Below, one piece after another: positions 51,070 through 52,776 of a DNA stretch of 52,776 nt. The stretch lies in assembly GCA_034437795.1 (NCBI GenBank), contig DAOTTI010000175.1:1-52776 (forward strand). The letters run 5' to 3'. The DNA is from DAOTTI01 sp034437795 (GTDB lineage: Bacteria > Chloroflexota > UBA11872 > UBA12225). A program made the position numbers and the translations under genes. Below the pieces are notes generated by a model that saw nothing but the letters and a program-made list of their open reading frames with translations, was not told the DNA's origin and ran no database searches. Position 1 is the first letter of the stretch, and every line of letters begins with the position of its first letter.

Positions 51070-52776
51070 TCACAGAAACTCGGCGTAGTGCTGGTACAGG
51101 AGCCGGCTCGCCTCGCCGCGGGTGATGATCGCTTCCGGTGCGGCCGGCGCGGGGAGCGGTCCCGGCCACCCCAGGGACCGGCGTAACGGCGAGCACTCCG
51201 CCAGCGCGCGCTCCACTATGGCACGGAATTGCGCCTGCGTGACGGGCTCCTGCGAGGCAAACGCGGCCGGCTCAAACGGTATCCGCCTCCACGGGTCGAA
51301 GGTCCGCGCCAGCAGCCAGGCCCAGCGGGCTGCCTCACCCGACGCGAGCGGGGCATCGGGGGCCGCGCGGTAGCCGTGGAAGAAGCCGCGCGTCCCCCAG
51401 AACTGCACGGCAGCGGATAGGCCGGCGGGCTGGGCCTCATAGCCGGGAAAATTCAGGGGCGGGACGTCCTCAAAGTAGGTGATGACCTGCCCGTGCGCCA
51501 GGAGCGCCCGCTGCAGCGCCGCCCGCGGCACGTCGCGTGGGCGCATACAGAGCCGAACCGCCAGGGCGGCAGCGGCGCCAGCTGCCTCTCCCAGCGCCAT
51601 CCACGTGGGCTCCATGCGGATGGTGCCGAAGCCGAGATGCGTGGCCGAGACCGCGACCGGCACCAGCAGGCCATCGATGCCCAAGGGCAGCATGATCCGG
51701 TAAGGGAGCTGATAGGGCGCGCTGGCGATGGAGAAGAACCCCTCCAGCGCGTGGCGCCGCCCGTCGTCTGGCGGGGCGTCGGGGGGGAGGCCAATGTCCT
51801 CCCGCTTACGCGTGGCGTGCGAATCGATGCCGTAGCCGCCGCAGGCGACGCTGTCCCAGTGGAGCGGGGCACGGCCGCCGTCGGCGGCGCGCGAGGCGTC
51901 CTGAGCCGTGAACGTGTAATCCGCAGTGATGCGCGCTGCCTCGCGCACGTAGAGCTGCCGCGGAAAGCCACCGGTGTCAGTGAACTCGTCCGCCGCGTAG
52001 CCCCACTCGCGCGCCTCGACGCGGAACCATTCGGGGAGCGCCTCGTCGTTCTGGCAGAACCAGAGCAGCCCTTCAGTGTACTCGCGGTGCGCGCGAGCGA
52101 TCTCCAGGCGCCGGTCGGGTCCGGCCTCCGGGTAATCGAAGTTCGCCTCGGGCCAATCGGTGGACAGGAAGCAGTAATGGTGGTTGTTGCAGTCGGTCTT
52201 GCCGTTCGGCAGCGTGGCTTGATTGAGCACGCCCACGCTGCCCCAGCCCATGAACGCCTTCACCCGCCCGTGGCGCACGTCGTCCACCAAGGGCGCGTAC
52301 CGCGAGCGGTCATAGGTCGCCGGACGGGCGATCGGGATCCGGTTCTGCGCCTCCCGCGTGAGACACAGCCGGTAGTTGTAGGCCTGCACGCGGCGGTCGG
52401 CGGCGCCGGTCGATCCCGGGTAGCAGAGCTTGGTGCGGAAGTCCTGGTAGAGCACGCCAGCGTGCGGCTCACCGAACTCCTCGCGCCCTTCGCGGCCAAT
52501 ACGATACACGGCGCCGGCCCCAAGCGCGACGTCCCCCTCATACGTGGCGTCAATGAAGACCTCGGCTTCGACGCGCGTGCGCCGGCCCGTACCCCGTCCT
52601 TGGCCGTCGACTTCCTCCAGCGCCACCGCGATCACGCGGCGCTCGGGGCAACCGTCCGGATGATCCGGCCCGGCGCCGGGCAGCGTCTCCACCAGCCACC
52701 GCCCGCCATCGCGCAGTGATGGGCCGCCGTCCCATGCCAGACGATGGCAACGCAGGACGTCGACCCGCGGCTGCTC
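51070..52776 (-). CDS. FAD-dependent oxidoreductase (FAD_oxidored family), N-terminus cut by window edge
   Basis: The frame is open to the right edge; 568 codons are present and the FAD Rossmann start lies beyond. RRTRVEAEVFIDATYEGDVA is the characteristic second FAD-side motif. Further marks: LPYRIMLPLGIDGLLVPVAV with SATHLGFGTIRMEPTWMALG and EAAGAAAALAVRLCM near residues ~370-430, the FAD-binding C-terminal part. The last ~150 residues (QPAGLSAAVQFWGTRGFFHG; PVTQAQFRAIVERALAECSP) look like an S-layer-homology-type or helical extension not found in the neighbour. Same family and direction as the gene at 49161-50867, 202 bases away; probably one functional unit. A GTG at 52692 is not the true start because upstream codons also fit the family. 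Confidence 0.8.
   Translation of the reverse strand, partial: EQPRVDVLRCHRLAWDGGPSLRDGGRWLVETLPGAGPDHPDGCPERRVIAVALEEVDGQGRGTGRRTRVEAEVFIDATYEGDVALGAGAVYRIGREGREEFGEPHAGVLYQDFRTKLCYPGSTGAADRRVQAYNYRLCLTREAQNRIPIARPATYDRSRYAPLVDDVRHGRVKAFMGWGSVGVLNQATLPNGKTDCNNHHYCFLSTDWPEANFDYPEAGPDRRLEIARAHREYTEGLLWFCQNDEALPEWFRVEAREWGYAADEFTDTGGFPRQLYVREAARITADYTFTAQDASRAADGGRAPLHWDSVACGGYGIDSHATRKREDIGLPPDAPPDDGRRHALEGFFSIASAPYQLPYRIMLPLGIDGLLVPVAVSATHLGFGTIRMEPTWMALGEAAGAAAALAVRLCMRPRDVPRAALQRALLAHGQVITYFEDVPPLNFPGYEAQPAGLSAAVQFWGTRGFFHGYRAAPDAPLASGEAARWAWLLARTFDPWRRIPFEPAAFASQEPVTQAQFRAIVERALAECSPLRRSLGWPGPLPAPAAPEAIITRGEASRLLYQHYAEFL

Overview
The window is a very GC-rich bacterial segment with dense genes and frequent ATGA/GTGA start-stop overlaps. 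Its spacers are filled by one family of palindromic GGGAGAGGG-type repeats. The gene repertoire and repeat style suggest an uncultured or environmental Chloroflexota bacterium. This is inference: no rRNA or ribosomal protein gene is present to fix the taxonomy, and no tRNA gene was recognised.

Region 1 (about 1-28.3 kb) is a cell-surface glycan locus. A leftward group encodes a GT4-like glycosyltransferase, a Gfo/Idh oxidoreductase, a left-handed beta-helix acetyltransferase and a DegT aminotransferase (cut by the left edge). The last three form the WbpB/WbpD/WbpE set used for 3-acetamido sugar nucleotides. Rightward follow a WecE-like dTDP-4-amino-4,6-dideoxygalactose transaminase, a GT2 glycosyltransferase, several SAM methyltransferases and a methyltransferase-GT2 fusion. 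Interleaved with these is the most unusual part of the window: four adjacent pairs of a polytopic GT-C-like membrane protein (here called A) and a membrane-anchored beta-sandwich protein (here called B). There is also a 971-residue protein that looks like a B-A fusion, and a 57-bp relic of a further A gene. Two pairs are divergently arranged block duplicates; two are co-directional with tight coupling.

Region 2 (about 28.3-43.1 kb) is a set of mostly independent metabolic genes separated by repeats. They are a MatB-like acyl-CoA synthetase, an S1-domain protein, a three-gene unit ending in a stress-protein-like product, a Gfo/Idh dehydrogenase, a free-standing FliG-C-like protein, an iron alcohol dehydrogenase, an amidohydrolase, a lone receiver domain, an alpha/beta hydrolase, an SDR and an orphan sugar-type ABC lipoprotein. 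A short Ser/Thr kinase C-terminal relic lies at its left border.

Region 3 (about 43.5-52.8 kb) holds argG (with a 29-codon in-frame palindromic insertion), a striking phased array of TGATCA palindromes in the argG-rpoN spacer, rpoN (sigma-54, with a four-cysteine knuckle), a good sigma-54-type promoter before rpoN, an NtrC-family activator, and two FAD-dependent oxidoreductases of one family, the second cut by the right edge.
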